Below are positions 34,695-44,178 of a DNA stretch of 64,000 nucleotides, one piece after another. The notes under the pieces are model-generated. The model searched no databases and was not told where the DNA came from. It saw nothing but the letters and a program-made list of their open reading frames with translations. The DNA is taken from positions 380,565 through 444,564 of the forward strand of contig JAWKZS010000001.1 in assembly GCA_041395845.1 (NCBI GenBank), written 5' to 3'. The translations under genes were made by a program, and so were the position numbers. Position 1 is the first letter of the stretch; each line of letters starts with the position of its first letter. The stretch comes from Ch67 sp041395845. Lineage in GTDB: Bacteria > Pseudomonadota > Gammaproteobacteria > Pseudomonadales > Ketobacteraceae.

Positions 34695-36707
34695 TTAATC
34701 CGGCCGACCCTGGCGTTTCAATGCCCGCTGCAGAAAGCGTGCAGGATGCAGGGCGAAGACTACGTCCCGGTCCACCGGCTGGGGCTCTCCGCTGATGTAG
34801 CTTGCCAGGATTTCTGCAGCCAGCGGTGCGCCGGTAATTCCCTTGGCACCAAAACCGGTGGTGATATAGAGGCCGGGCAGTAGCGGGCAGGGTGGATAGG
34901 TCTGTTTCGCGGGATTGAGGTGGAAGCCCGCGTACTGTTGCTGGAATCGCGCGACATCCGGCAACGGCCCCACTATCGGCAGGTAATCCGGGGTCTGACA
35001 GCGAAAGCCCACCCGGCCGTCCAGCTGTTCCACGGCGCCGATATCCAGCATTTCCGCCAGTGCCGGCAGGGCTTCGCGCAGCTTGTCCAGGTTTTCGCGG
35101 TGATCGTCCATCTGCAGTTCCGGATTGCGGTTGCGCGGCTGGAAGGTGGCGCCCACGCAATGAAAACCATTGCGCACGGGATTGATATAACCATCGTAAT
35201 TCAGCGCGTGCTGCAGGATGGAAGATGCAGGTGTCGCGGGGATATGGCTGACCTGTCCGCGAATCCGCCGTAATGGCAGATGGTCCGCCTGGGGCAGCTG
35301 CAGGGCGTCGAAGGTATTGGCCAGTATCACCGCATCGTAGCCGTCCGGCAGATCGTTGATGTACCAGCGTTCATCGGCCCGCTTGAGTTGTTGCAACGCC
35401 GTGTTGGTGGACAACTGAATACGCGGGTGACGGAGCAGCGCGTGACACAGGGTTGCCGGATTCAGCCAGCCGCCGTTTTTCATCAGAACTGCGCCATTGG
35501 TGGTGGAAAATCCCAGTCGTGCGGTTGTGGCGTCGGCATCCAGCCAGTCCACAATATCACCGGGCCACAAGCCACTGGTGCGCAGTTTTTCCTGGGCCTG
35601 CTGTTCGTCTGCGTCGTACGCCAGCTGCAATACGCCGTTCAGTTGCCAGTCCTGCCCGGGAGCCACCTGTGCGCTTTCGAAAACCTGACGGATGAAGCGG
35701 CAGGCATACAGATAGGCACCGATGTAATAGCGGTTCTGCGCCGTGTCATGCAGGCTGAGTTTGGCATAGGTAATACCGGTGGCATTGCCCGACGCCTGAT
35801 TTGCAATGGCCGCATTCCGTTCCAGCAGATGTACCTGCCAGCCCCGTTGCGCCAGTGCGTAGGCCGCACAGCAGCCAGCCAACCCGGCGCCGACAATTGC
35901 CACCGTGCCCGGCGGACGGGGCTGGTAATCAACGCGGAACCAGGGCGCGTCGCTGGCCTTCCATGCGGATGCTGTTTTCGCCGCAGCGGTGAATTGGCCC
36001 TTGAGCATGTCGCGCTTGCGGCCATAGCCCGGATGTTTTTCTACCGTAAAGCCGACGTCACGCAGGCCTCGTTTGACGTCGCCGGCGGCGGTAAAGGTGG
36101 CGAATGTGGTGCAGTCATGACTCAGGCGCGCCATCTGGGCAAACAGTGCCGGTTGCCACATCTGGGGATTGCGCGCCGGTGCGAAACCATCGAGAAACCA
36201 GGCATCCACGCAGCCGTCCAGCCGCCGGAAACCCTCGATGGCATCATCGAAGATCAGTGTCAGCGTCAGTTGTTCGGCAGGAAAATGCAGCCGATGCAGG
36301 CCGGGAATCAGCGGCGGATACTGCGCGAGCAGCGTCTGATGCAGCGGCGCGAACTGTGGCCGCAACGCGCAGGCCTTGTCCAGATCCTCGCGCTGCAGCG
36401 GAAACTTTTCCACGCTGACAAAATGCAGATGCTGCCCCGGTTGTCGCTGCTGCTGCCACAGCTCCCAGGCACAGAAAAAATTCAGACCGGTGCCGAAACC
36501 GGTTTCCGCAATGGTGAAACTGCCGGGGGATTGCCAGTCCGCCCAGCGCTGCGGAAGATTATTCTGTTCAAGAAAGACATAACGGGTTTCCGCCTCACCG
36601 TCGTCGCGGGAGAAATACACGTCAGCAAACTGGACAGATACCGGCGTGGCATCCTGCCAGTCAATGCGGGCGGGTTCGAGGGGTGGTTTTTGGCAATCCT
36701 GACTCAT
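34695..36707 (-). CDS. mnmC: Bifunctional tRNA wobble-uridine modification enzyme MnmC
   Basis: MnmC completes the 5-methylaminomethyl-2-thiouridine modification at the wobble position of some tRNAs. The 670-residue protein has the N-terminal SAM methyltransferase domain (about 1–240; F-G-T-G-L-N-F; D-A-W-F-L-D-G-F-A-P-A-R-N) and the C-terminal FAD oxidoreductase domain (about 265–660; V-G-A-G-L-A-G-C; G-F-G-A-K-G-I). The start M-S-Q-D-C at 36707 fits the family. Length is standard for the two-domain form. Confidence 0.95.
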   Translation of the reverse strand: MSQDCQKPPLEPARIDWQDATPVSVQFADVYFSRDDGEAETRYVFLEQNNLPQRWADWQSPGSFTIAETGFGTGLNFFCAWELWQQQRQPGQHLHFVSVEKFPLQREDLDKACALRPQFAPLHQTLLAQYPPLIPGLHRLHFPAEQLTLTLIFDDAIEGFRRLDGCVDAWFLDGFAPARNPQMWQPALFAQMARLSHDCTTFATFTAAGDVKRGLRDVGFTVEKHPGYGRKRDMLKGQFTAAAKTASAWKASDAPWFRVDYQPRPPGTVAIVGAGLAGCCAAYALAQRGWQVHLLERNAAIANQASGNATGITYAKLSLHDTAQNRYYIGAYLYACRFIRQVFESAQVAPGQDWQLNGVLQLAYDADEQQAQEKLRTSGLWPGDIVDWLDADATTARLGFSTTNGAVLMKNGGWLNPATLCHALLRHPRIQLSTNTALQQLKRADERWYINDLPDGYDAVILANTFDALQLPQADHLPLRRIRGQVSHIPATPASSILQHALNYDGYINPVRNGFHCVGATFQPRNRNPELQMDDHRENLDKLREALPALAEMLDIGAVEQLDGRVGFRCQTPDYLPIVGPLPDVARFQQQYAGFHLNPAKQTYPPCPLLPGLYITTGFGAKGITGAPLAAEILASYISGEPQPVDRDVVFALHPARFLQRALKRQGRPD

Positions 36708-36728
36708 GGGGGCGGCAACGGCTTCGGC

Positions 36729-36734
36729 TATAAT
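36729..36734 (+). promoter_or_regulatory. Candidate -10 box for the AEC permease gene
   Basis: A perfect TATAAT lies 26 bases before the ATG at 36761, in the short gap between divergent mnmC and the permease. A matching -35 is not obvious. Confidence 0.4.
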
Positions 36735-36760
36735 GCAGTGAATTCTAAGGAACCCCCGAC

Positions 36761-37638
36761 ATGTTGGCTACTTTGCTTCCGATTACCGGACCTGTCATGG
36801 TCTGCGTGCTGCTTGGTTTTCTCTGGAAAAAATTCAACTGGGCTTACGATACCCAGATGGTGACCCACCTGGTGATGCGGGTGGGCGCTCCCTGTCTGAT
36901 CATTTCCTCCCTCAGCCGGACCCCGGTATCCCGCGAAACCCTGGAACACATGCTGCTGGTGACGGCGATATTGATCGGCGTGATGGCGGTGCTCGGCGCT
37001 GTGGCCATTGTGATCGCGAAACAGTCCATGCGAAGCTTCCTCGGCCCGCTGATTTTTCCCAACTCCGGCAATATGGGCTTGCCCGTGTGCCTGTTCGCGT
37101 TTGGCGAAAAAGGCCTGACGTTGGCGCTGGCGGTGTTCATGGTGATGTCGATTGCCCATTTCACCCTGGGGATTGCACTGGTGAGCGGACGCTCGGTGCT
37201 GAAGGAAATGGTGACCAATCCGATCATCTATTCCATCGCCGCTGCCGTGTTCATGATTTACACCCGGCTGGATCTGCCGCTGTGGATTCAGAATACGGTG
37301 AACCTGCTGGGTGACTTCACCATTCCGCTGATGCTGTTGACGCTGGGAGTGAGTCTGGCGGGCTTGCAGATCGGATCACTGGGCAAGAGCCTGTATTTCG
37401 CGCTGATGCACGTCTGGGTATCGGTGTTGGCGCAGGCTGGCTGGTGGCTGAGCTGTTTGATCTGCACGGTGTGGCGCGGGGCGTTCTGATTCTGCAGGCG
37501 GCCATGCCGGTGGCAGTGTTCAATTACCTGTTCGCCATGCAGTACAACCGGGAACCGCAGGTGATTGCCGGTGCGGTGATGATATCGACCCTGCTGTCGT
37601 TCCTGCTGATTCCTGTGATCTGGGTGTATGTGCTGTGA
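36761..37638 (+). pseudogene. AEC-family permease, interrupted by one frameshift
   Basis: This would encode a membrane permease of the auxin efflux carrier family of about 292 residues. The first part (36761 to about 37430) holds about eight hydrophobic segments including P-N-S-G-N-M-G-L-P-V, typical of AEC proteins. The C-terminal part continues in another frame from about 37430 to the stop at 37638 (A-E-L-F-D-L-H-G-V-A; Q-A-A-M-P-V-A-V-F-N-Y, also family-typical). One missing base between about 37425 and 37444 explains the break. AAGGA precedes the ATG. Both halves look fully conserved, so a sequencing indel or a very recent mutation is likely. Substrate unknown. Confidence 0.85.
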
Positions 37639-38246
37639 AAAAAACCGAACCGCAACAACTGGATCTGATGGGCATGAATACGGATTCACAATGGCACCGT
37701 CCACTGGCCGATCTCGAGGCGGGCATTGCACACATCCGGCAGTCGCCAACAGTGCAGGGGATTGTCGAGTTGATTGTGTGTCGGCCACGCACCGGTGAGC
37801 GCAAGGTGTTGCCGGAAGGTTGGCTGGATGTCGAAACCGGCCTGCGGGGTGATAACTGGAAACAGCGGGGATTTGCCCGTAATGCGGGTGGCCTGGCTCA
37901 TCCCGACATGCAGCTGAACCTGATGAATGCGCGGGCCATCGCCTTGATCGCGGGCACGTCATCACGCTGGGCCCTGGCCGGTGACCAGTTCTATGTGGAT
38001 CTGGATCTGAGTGCCGCCAATCTGCCACCGGGCACCCGTTTGCAGCTGGGCGACGCGATCATTCAGGTGACGGCGGAACCCCATCTGGGCTGCAAAAAAT
38101 TCCAGCAGCGCTTCGGCAAGGATGCGGTCAGCTTTGTCAATTCCCCGGTGGGGCGCGAACTGAATCTGCGCGGCATCAATGCGCGGGTAGTGCAGGGTGG
38201 CAAGGTCCCCACGGGTGCAACCATTACCAGACTGAATGCCAATTAA
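37635..38246 (+). CDS. MOSC-domain protein
   Basis: This 203-residue protein has a MOSC fold (about 40–200): E-L-I-V-C-R-P-R-T-G-E-R, G-D-N-W, M-N-A-R-A-I and the conserved cysteine in H-L-G-C-K-K-F. MOSC domains handle sulfur in molybdenum-cofactor enzymes or similar reactions; stand-alone members often have unknown substrates. The GTG start at 37635 overlaps the permease stop by four bases; ATG 37668 is an alternative start. Confidence 0.85.
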   Translation: MKKTEPQQLDLMGMNTDSQWHRPLADLEAGIAHIRQSPTVQGIVELIVCRPRTGERKVLPEGWLDVETGLRGDNWKQRGFARNAGGLAHPDMQLNLMNARAIALIAGTSSRWALAGDQFYVDLDLSAANLPPGTRLQLGDAIIQVTAEPHLGCKKFQQRFGKDAVSFVNSPVGRELNLRGINARVVQGGKVPTGATITRLNAN

Positions 38247-38264
38247 GTAACGAGGAGCAATACT

Positions 38265-38729
38265 GTGAGCAAAGAAAACTACGTGCTGCGTAACTGGAAT
38301 CGGCTGCAGGGCCTGCCCGGTGGCAAATTCCTGATGTCCCAGGTCATTGCCCGCAAGGCGCCGTATTTTCGTACCATCGGTGCAACCATCGACGAATTGC
38401 GCCCCAATTACGTCAAGGTCCTGCTGAAGAAGCGCCGCGCCGTGGAAAACCATATCGGCACCGTGCACGTGATTGCGATCTGCAATCTGCTGGAAATGGC
38501 GATGGGTGTCTGCGCCGAAGCATCGATTCCTTCCAACCTGCGCTGGATTCCCAAAGGCATGACCGTGGATTACACCGCCAAGGCTGGCAGCGATATCACC
38601 GGTATTGCCGAGATCAACCCCGCCGACTGGAAACCCGGCGACCTGGACGTGAAGGTCACCGCACTGGATACCAACGGCGTTCCGGTGGTGAAGGGTGTGA
38701 TCAAACTCTGGATCAGCGAAAAGAAGTGA
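38265..38729 (+). CDS. DUF4442 hot-dog-fold thioesterase-like protein
   Basis: This 154-residue protein matches DUF4442 proteins with a hot-dog fold related to acyl-CoA thioesterases: P-Y-F-R-T-I-G-A, E-L-R-P-N-Y, then a central helix with N-H-I-G-T-V-H and M-A-M-G. GTG start at 38265 follows GAGGAG. It is probably co-transcribed with the MOSC gene 18 bases upstream. The acyl substrate is unknown. Confidence 0.82.
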   Translation: MSKENYVLRNWNRLQGLPGGKFLMSQVIARKAPYFRTIGATIDELRPNYVKVLLKKRRAVENHIGTVHVIAICNLLEMAMGVCAEASIPSNLRWIPKGMTVDYTAKAGSDITGIAEINPADWKPGDLDVKVTALDTNGVPVVKGVIKLWISEKK

Positions 38730-38746
38730 GGCATTGCCCTCACTTC
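38723..38746 (-). terminator. Stem-loop terminator between convergent genes
   Basis: GAAGTGAGG (38723–38731) pairs with CCTCACTTC (38738–38746) around CATTGC. On the minus strand the stem is followed by TTTT, so it best serves the NIT-like gene; the stem overlaps the end of the DUF4442 gene. Confidence 0.6.
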
Positions 38747-38756
38747 CGCTTCTCGT

Positions 38757-39713
38757 TCACTCCGCCAGCCGTTGCAGGCAGGTGTGATTCATCTGGTAGA
38801 ACTGCTCCCGGATCACGCTGTTGGCCTGATCCATCACATTCAGATAACCGTCGATGATCTCGGTGCCCATCAGGAACAGCTTGTGACTGGGCACCTTGAT
38901 CGCCCGCTGGGCATTCATCTCATGGCCCAGCAGGTTGATGAAATAGTTCAGTTTCATGTTCAGATTGGGTAACGCCCGCAGGGCAGGCAGGAACGGCAGG
39001 TAAGGGCTGGGTAACACCTGAAGACTCTGGTCAAAGCGATCCTTGCGGTAGCGGAATTCCTGCAGCCAGAACGACACTCGGGCATCAAAGTCGGAGTCAC
39101 CATGGCCGGTTGCCGCCATGTGCGTTCCCATCCCGCGAATCCGCGCCAGGTATTCCACCAGTTCGTACAGTTCGATCACGCAGGTCTGATTGAGGTTCTG
39201 CAGCGGTTGTACGTAGCTTTTTTCAATCCGGTTCTGCAAGGCTTCCGGCATGGGCTCGAAGGCCGGCTGATACAGACAGGATTCACTCAACTGACGGGCG
39301 ATCCGCAGGATCAGTTCCAGCAGGTGGGAATGGAACTCGAAGCTGTGCAGGATGGCGTCGTTTTCCCAGTCCTTGATGATCGTCAGCCAACCCAGGCTCA
39401 GCTGACTCCAGTCATTCTGCGAGATGGAAAGCTGGGCCGCCTGGTTCTGGCATTCCAGAAAGACCAGCTGGGAATTGATCTGCTGCTGCAGGGTCAGGAT
39501 CTGCTGGCGAAAGCTTTTGTCGCCGCCTAACAGGGCAAGGGTTGCACCACGATGGCGCTGGATGAGCCGGCTCAGAACCAAAATGGTGACCAGAAGATCA
39601 TGGCGGGCAAGCCGCAATGTGTGCGAATGGTACAGTTTTACTGCAAAAGGGGCTTCCAGTTGTGCATTCATCGTCATTACGCCCGGTTCCAGATAAGGTT
39701 CCACCTGACCCAT
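38757..39713 (-). CDS. Soluble NIT-like domain protein of unknown function
   Basis: This 318-residue, mostly helical protein has no signal peptide or membrane helix. Its N-terminal part (about 35–110) contains V-L-S-R-L-I-Q-R-H-R-G-A-T, which resembles the Q-x-E-R-G core of nitrate/nitrite-sensing (NIT) four-helix domains. The rest shows a repeated helical pattern with Y-E-L-V-E-Y-L-A-R-I-R-G-M-G. AGGAG precedes the ATG at 39713. It stands alone with a terminator after it. The NIT relation rests on a short motif, and the ligand and partner are unknown. Confidence 0.7.
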   Translation of the reverse strand: MGQVEPYLEPGVMTMNAQLEAPFAVKLYHSHTLRLARHDLLVTILVLSRLIQRHRGATLALLGGDKSFRQQILTLQQQINSQLVFLECQNQAAQLSISQNDWSQLSLGWLTIIKDWENDAILHSFEFHSHLLELILRIARQLSESCLYQPAFEPMPEALQNRIEKSYVQPLQNLNQTCVIELYELVEYLARIRGMGTHMAATGHGDSDFDARVSFWLQEFRYRKDRFDQSLQVLPSPYLPFLPALRALPNLNMKLNYFINLLGHEMNAQRAIKVPSHKLFLMGTEIIDGYLNVMDQANSVIREQFYQMNHTCLQRLAE

Positions 39714-39764
39714 CGAGTCATCTCCTGTCGCTGTTACCAGCCAGTCAAGGCAAGGCGCGTGCCA

Positions 39765-40961
39765 TCATTCGGCGCGCAGGGCGTCGATGGGATTCATGCG
39801 GGCGGCAGTACGGGCGGGCGCAATGCCGGCCAGCAGTCCGATCAGTAATGACAGCAAAAGCGAAATGCCCAGATAGAACGGGCTCAGTTGCACCGGCAAA
39901 TCCGGCATGACCCACTGCACGGACAGGACCACGATGACCACCGTCAGTATCCCCGCGCAGCCACCGGCCAGGGCCAGCGCGATGGCTTCACCCAGGAACA
40001 GCAGCAGGATCTGGCGCTGGGCGGTCCCCAGGGCGGTGAGCAGGCCGATTTCCGCCGTGCGTTCACGAACGGTGGTGGTCATGATCGTCAGGATACCTAC
40101 GGCACCGACCAGCAGGGAAATCGCGCCAAGGGCGCCGATGGCGGCGGTCAGTACCTGCAGGATCTTGTCGAGGCTCTTGAGCATTTCATCCTGGGTAATG
40201 ATGGTGAAGTCCTCATTGCCGTGGCGCTCCGTCAGCAGTTTGCGCACGGATTCGCTGACCACCGCCGATTCCACGCCTTCGGCAAACACCACGTCGATTT
40301 CCATCAGCCCCTCGCGGTTGAACAGCGTGAGAGCCTTGTCGACGGGAATGAACACGATGTCATCCAGATCGATGCCCAGCATCTGGCCTTTTTCTTCCAT
40401 GACCCCGACCACACGGAAGCGCATGCCGCCCACCCGGATGAACTGTCCCAGCGGATTGCGATCACCGAACAGTTCCTGGCGCAGCTTGTGGCCGAGCACT
40501 GCGAAGCTGCGGCTGCGACCGGCTTCGTCCCGGGGCAGGCTGCGGCCCATGGCCAGATTGAACAGCCAGGCCTCGTGAATCGCGTAGTTGGCACCGATGA
40601 TGTCGCTGTTGCGGGAAAACTCTCCAGCCTCGATGGTGCCGGCACCCTGTACCACGGGTACCACGTGGGTGACGTAGGGCAGGCGGGTGAGGGCTTCGGC
40701 GTCGTCCAGGGTCAGCGGACGATCGGTTTGCAGGATGCCGCCCATGCCGCCGGTCATTGCCTTGCCGGGATTGATGGCAATGATGCGGGTGCCAAACTGG
40801 GAAAAGTTCGTCATCACATAGTCGCGCACACCCTCACCAATCGAGGTCAGCAGTGCGACAGCGGTGATACCGATGGCGATTCCCAGGGCGGTCAGCGTAC
40901 TGCGCATGGGGCTGCTGCGCACGCTGCGCCACACCAGAAACACCGCATCCTGCCACAACAT
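39765..40961 (-). CDS. MacB-like ABC transporter permease (second of pair)
   Basis: This 398-residue protein has the MacB/FtsX layout: an N-terminal membrane helix (A-L-G-I-A-I-G-I-T-A-V), a periplasmic MacB_PCD domain (about 50–250) and three C-terminal helices of the FtsX family with G-A-I-G-A-L-G-A-I-S-L-L-V. The start at 40961 is one base from the stop of the first permease gene. The substrate is unknown, and no TolC gene is adjacent. Confidence 0.9.
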   Translation of the reverse strand: MLWQDAVFLVWRSVRSSPMRSTLTALGIAIGITAVALLTSIGEGVRDYVMTNFSQFGTRIIAINPGKAMTGGMGGILQTDRPLTLDDAEALTRLPYVTHVVPVVQGAGTIEAGEFSRNSDIIGANYAIHEAWLFNLAMGRSLPRDEAGRSRSFAVLGHKLRQELFGDRNPLGQFIRVGGMRFRVVGVMEEKGQMLGIDLDDIVFIPVDKALTLFNREGLMEIDVVFAEGVESAVVSESVRKLLTERHGNEDFTIITQDEMLKSLDKILQVLTAAIGALGAISLLVGAVGILTIMTTTVRERTAEIGLLTALGTAQRQILLLFLGEAIALALAGGCAGILTVVIVVLSVQWVMPDLPVQLSPFYLGISLLLSLLIGLLAGIAPARTAARMNPIDALRAE

Positions 40962-40962
40962 G

Positions 40963-42171
40963 TCAGTTCCTCCCCTGCAGGGCATTGACCGGTTCCAGCC
41001 GCGCTGCCCGCCGGGACGGGCCCCAGGCAAACACGATCGAGGCAACCACCGCTGTCGCCACGGAAAGGATCAGTGCCCACCAGGGCGTATGGAATCCCAG
41101 ATCGGGAAACGCCAGTCTTACCGCCAGCAGACCGGCTTCACTCATTGCAATGCCAACCAGGGAGCCCAGCACTGACATGATCAGCGCTTCGGTGAGAAAG
41201 ATCTGCATCACATCCCGGTCCGACGCGCCGATGGCTTTCAGCAGACCGATTTCCTGGGTGCGCTGGGTCACGGATATCAGGGTCACATTCATGATCAGGA
41301 TGCCTGCTACCAGCAGGCTGATGGCACCAATGCCGCTGACGGCGATATTCATGGTATCGAGAATGTCGTTGAACGCGCTCAGAATCGAATCCTGGGTGAT
41401 GATCGTGACGTCTTCTTCGCCCTCGTGGCGCTGGATCATCAGATCGATGACCCGCTGTTTGAGTTTGTCCAGCGTATCGGCGCTCTGGCCTTCGATCATC
41501 ACGCGGAACAGGCCTTCCTGATTGAACAGGGCCTGGGCGCTTGCCACCGGAATCAGCATCAGGTCGTTCATGTCCATGCCCAGCGCCTGGCCCTTGATAT
41601 CCAGGGTTCCGATCACCCGGAAGCGGCGATCGCCGGCCTTGATCCACTGGCCCAGCGCGGGTTGCTGGCCGAAGATTTCCCGCTTCAGCTTGCTGCCCAG
41701 TACGGCTACCGGGCTGGCCATGTCGCTGGGAATATCCGGCAAGGCAGTGCCCTGATGCATCTCGAGCTGACGAATGGAAAAGTACGAGGCGGTGGTGCCG
41801 GCGACGATGACTTCACGGGTGCGGCCACCAAAGTTCACTTCAGTCATGCCTACAAGCAGCGGGGCCACGGCCACCACGCCCGGCAGCCGGCGCACCATTT
41901 CTGCATCCTGCAGCGTAATGTCCCGCGGTGCCTCGCCCATGATCGGCGGCATGCCGCCACTGGTTTCCTTTTTGCCCGGCATCATGATCAGGGTGTTCTT
42001 GCCGAGCATGGAAAATTCACCCAGCACAAACTGCTTGGCGCCTTCGCCCAGCCCGGTGAGCAGATTCACTGCGGCAACACCAATGGACAGCGCGATCAGG
42101 ATCATCACCGCCCGGAACCGGTGTCGGCTGAGCACCTGAAAATCGAAGCGAATCAGATCGGCGCCGCGCAT
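40963..42171 (-). CDS. MacB-like ABC transporter permease (first of pair)
   Basis: This 402-residue protein has the same layout as its neighbour: N-terminal helix with S-I-G-V-A-A-V-N-L-L, a periplasmic MacB_PCD domain with M-M-P-G-K-K-E-T, and FtsX C-terminal helices including I-S-V-T-Q-R-T-Q-E-I-G-L-L-K-A-I-G. Two different permeases imply a heterodimeric exporter driven by the ATPase gene that ends two bases before this start. Confidence 0.9.
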   Translation of the reverse strand: MRGADLIRFDFQVLSRHRFRAVMILIALSIGVAAVNLLTGLGEGAKQFVLGEFSMLGKNTLIMMPGKKETSGGMPPIMGEAPRDITLQDAEMVRRLPGVVAVAPLLVGMTEVNFGGRTREVIVAGTTASYFSIRQLEMHQGTALPDIPSDMASPVAVLGSKLKREIFGQQPALGQWIKAGDRRFRVIGTLDIKGQALGMDMNDLMLIPVASAQALFNQEGLFRVMIEGQSADTLDKLKQRVIDLMIQRHEGEEDVTIITQDSILSAFNDILDTMNIAVSGIGAISLLVAGILIMNVTLISVTQRTQEIGLLKAIGASDRDVMQIFLTEALIMSVLGSLVGIAMSEAGLLAVRLAFPDLGFHTPWWALILSVATAVVASIVFAWGPSRRAARLEPVNALQGRN

Positions 42172-42173
42172 GG

Positions 42174-42858
<685 letters not shown>

Positions 42859-42862
<4 letters not shown>

Positions 42863-43989
42863 GGTGTCACAACCACCCTGGCGCCCGCTTCGGCACCCGG
42901 GGTATCCAGACTCAGCAGCACACGTTCTCCGGCGCTGGCGCCGTCCGTGATTTCAGTCCAGCTCCAGTTCGACAGACCGGTAACGATGGTGCGTTGTTCC
43001 AGCACGTTGTCGGCGTTCACCACCAGCAACTGATTCTGGTCGAAGATGGCTTCGGTGGGAACGCGCAGCACGTTTTGGCGTTGCTGCAGGATGATTTCGA
43101 TATCCGCGCTGTAGCCCACCAGCAATGTCACATCCTCGGGAACCGGCCGGAACTCTGCTTCCACGTCCACGGTGCGCGCCTGCTTTTCATAATCCTGCAC
43201 ATACGGCGCGATGCGGGTGACCACTGCATTGAAGGACTTGCCACGAAATGCATCCAGTGCAATGCGCGCTGGCATGCCAACCCGAATCGCGGCGGCGTCG
43301 ACTTCATCAATGGGCGCCCGCACGTACAGGCATTCATCAGCAATCAGATCAACCGCCGGTGGTGTTGGAATGCCCGGAGGCGAGGGCGTTACGAATTCGC
43401 CCACCTCGCCATTGATTTCCGCAACCACGCCAGCAAACGGTGCTACCAGACGGGTCTGATCCAGCAGTGCCGACTGCAATTCCAGCTGCGCCTCGGCAGC
43501 CTGCACTTCGACTTTGGCGCGGGCGCAACTGTGTTCTGACACTTCGGCCCGGGTAATGGCGGTATCCAGTGCATCATCGGAAATCACCTTTTTTCGGGCC
43601 AGGGTTTCTGCCCGCTTGGACTCGCGCCGATCCCGCGCCGCTGCATCGCAGATCTCTTTGACGGCCAGTCGCGTTGCATCCAGTTGCGCGGCCGCCTGTT
43701 CGCGACGGGCATGCTGGTCAAGATTCCACAGCTCCATCAGCAGTTGACCTTTTTCGACGCGGTCGCCATTCTTCACGTGCAACGCGGCCACGGTGCCACC
43801 GGCGGTGAGCGACAGTTTCGAGCGCTGGCAGGAGCGCACCGTTCCCGCCCGCGTATTCGCCACCAGGGATTCCACGGGCCCGCTGTCGAGGATGGCAGCA
43901 GTCACCTGGGGAATATCGGGCCGGTTCAGCCACCAGATGAGTCCACCGGCCATGGCGGCCAGAACCACCACAATCAGAATTTTTTTCAT
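42859..43989 (-). CDS. HlyD/MacA-family periplasmic adaptor
   Basis: This 376-residue protein has an N-terminal signal anchor (K-K-I-L-I-V-V-V-L-A-A-M-A-G-G), a lipoyl/hairpin region with a long coiled coil (about 90–180; G-D-R-V-E-K-G-Q-L-L-M-E-L) and beta-barrel domains with V-A-P-F-A-G-V-V-A-E-I and L-R-V-P-T-E-A-I-F. It links the inner-membrane ABC exporter to an outer-membrane channel. As first gene of the adaptor–ATPase–permease–permease operon, its stop overlaps the ATPase start (ATGA). Confidence 0.92.
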
Positions 43990-44178
43990 GTCCTGCCCTT
44001 GTTTTGGCGTTGATTGTTTGACGAATCTAACCCATTTCAGATCAGGTTGAACCGATGCAGGTCAATTACTTGGCGCGGCTTACATTCTGACAAGAAATAC
44101 TACAGGAAGGCCATACAATAGCCTTTCGGGCGTGACTACATTTCATGAACATTGGCTGGTTGGTAACGTAATTTGAGC

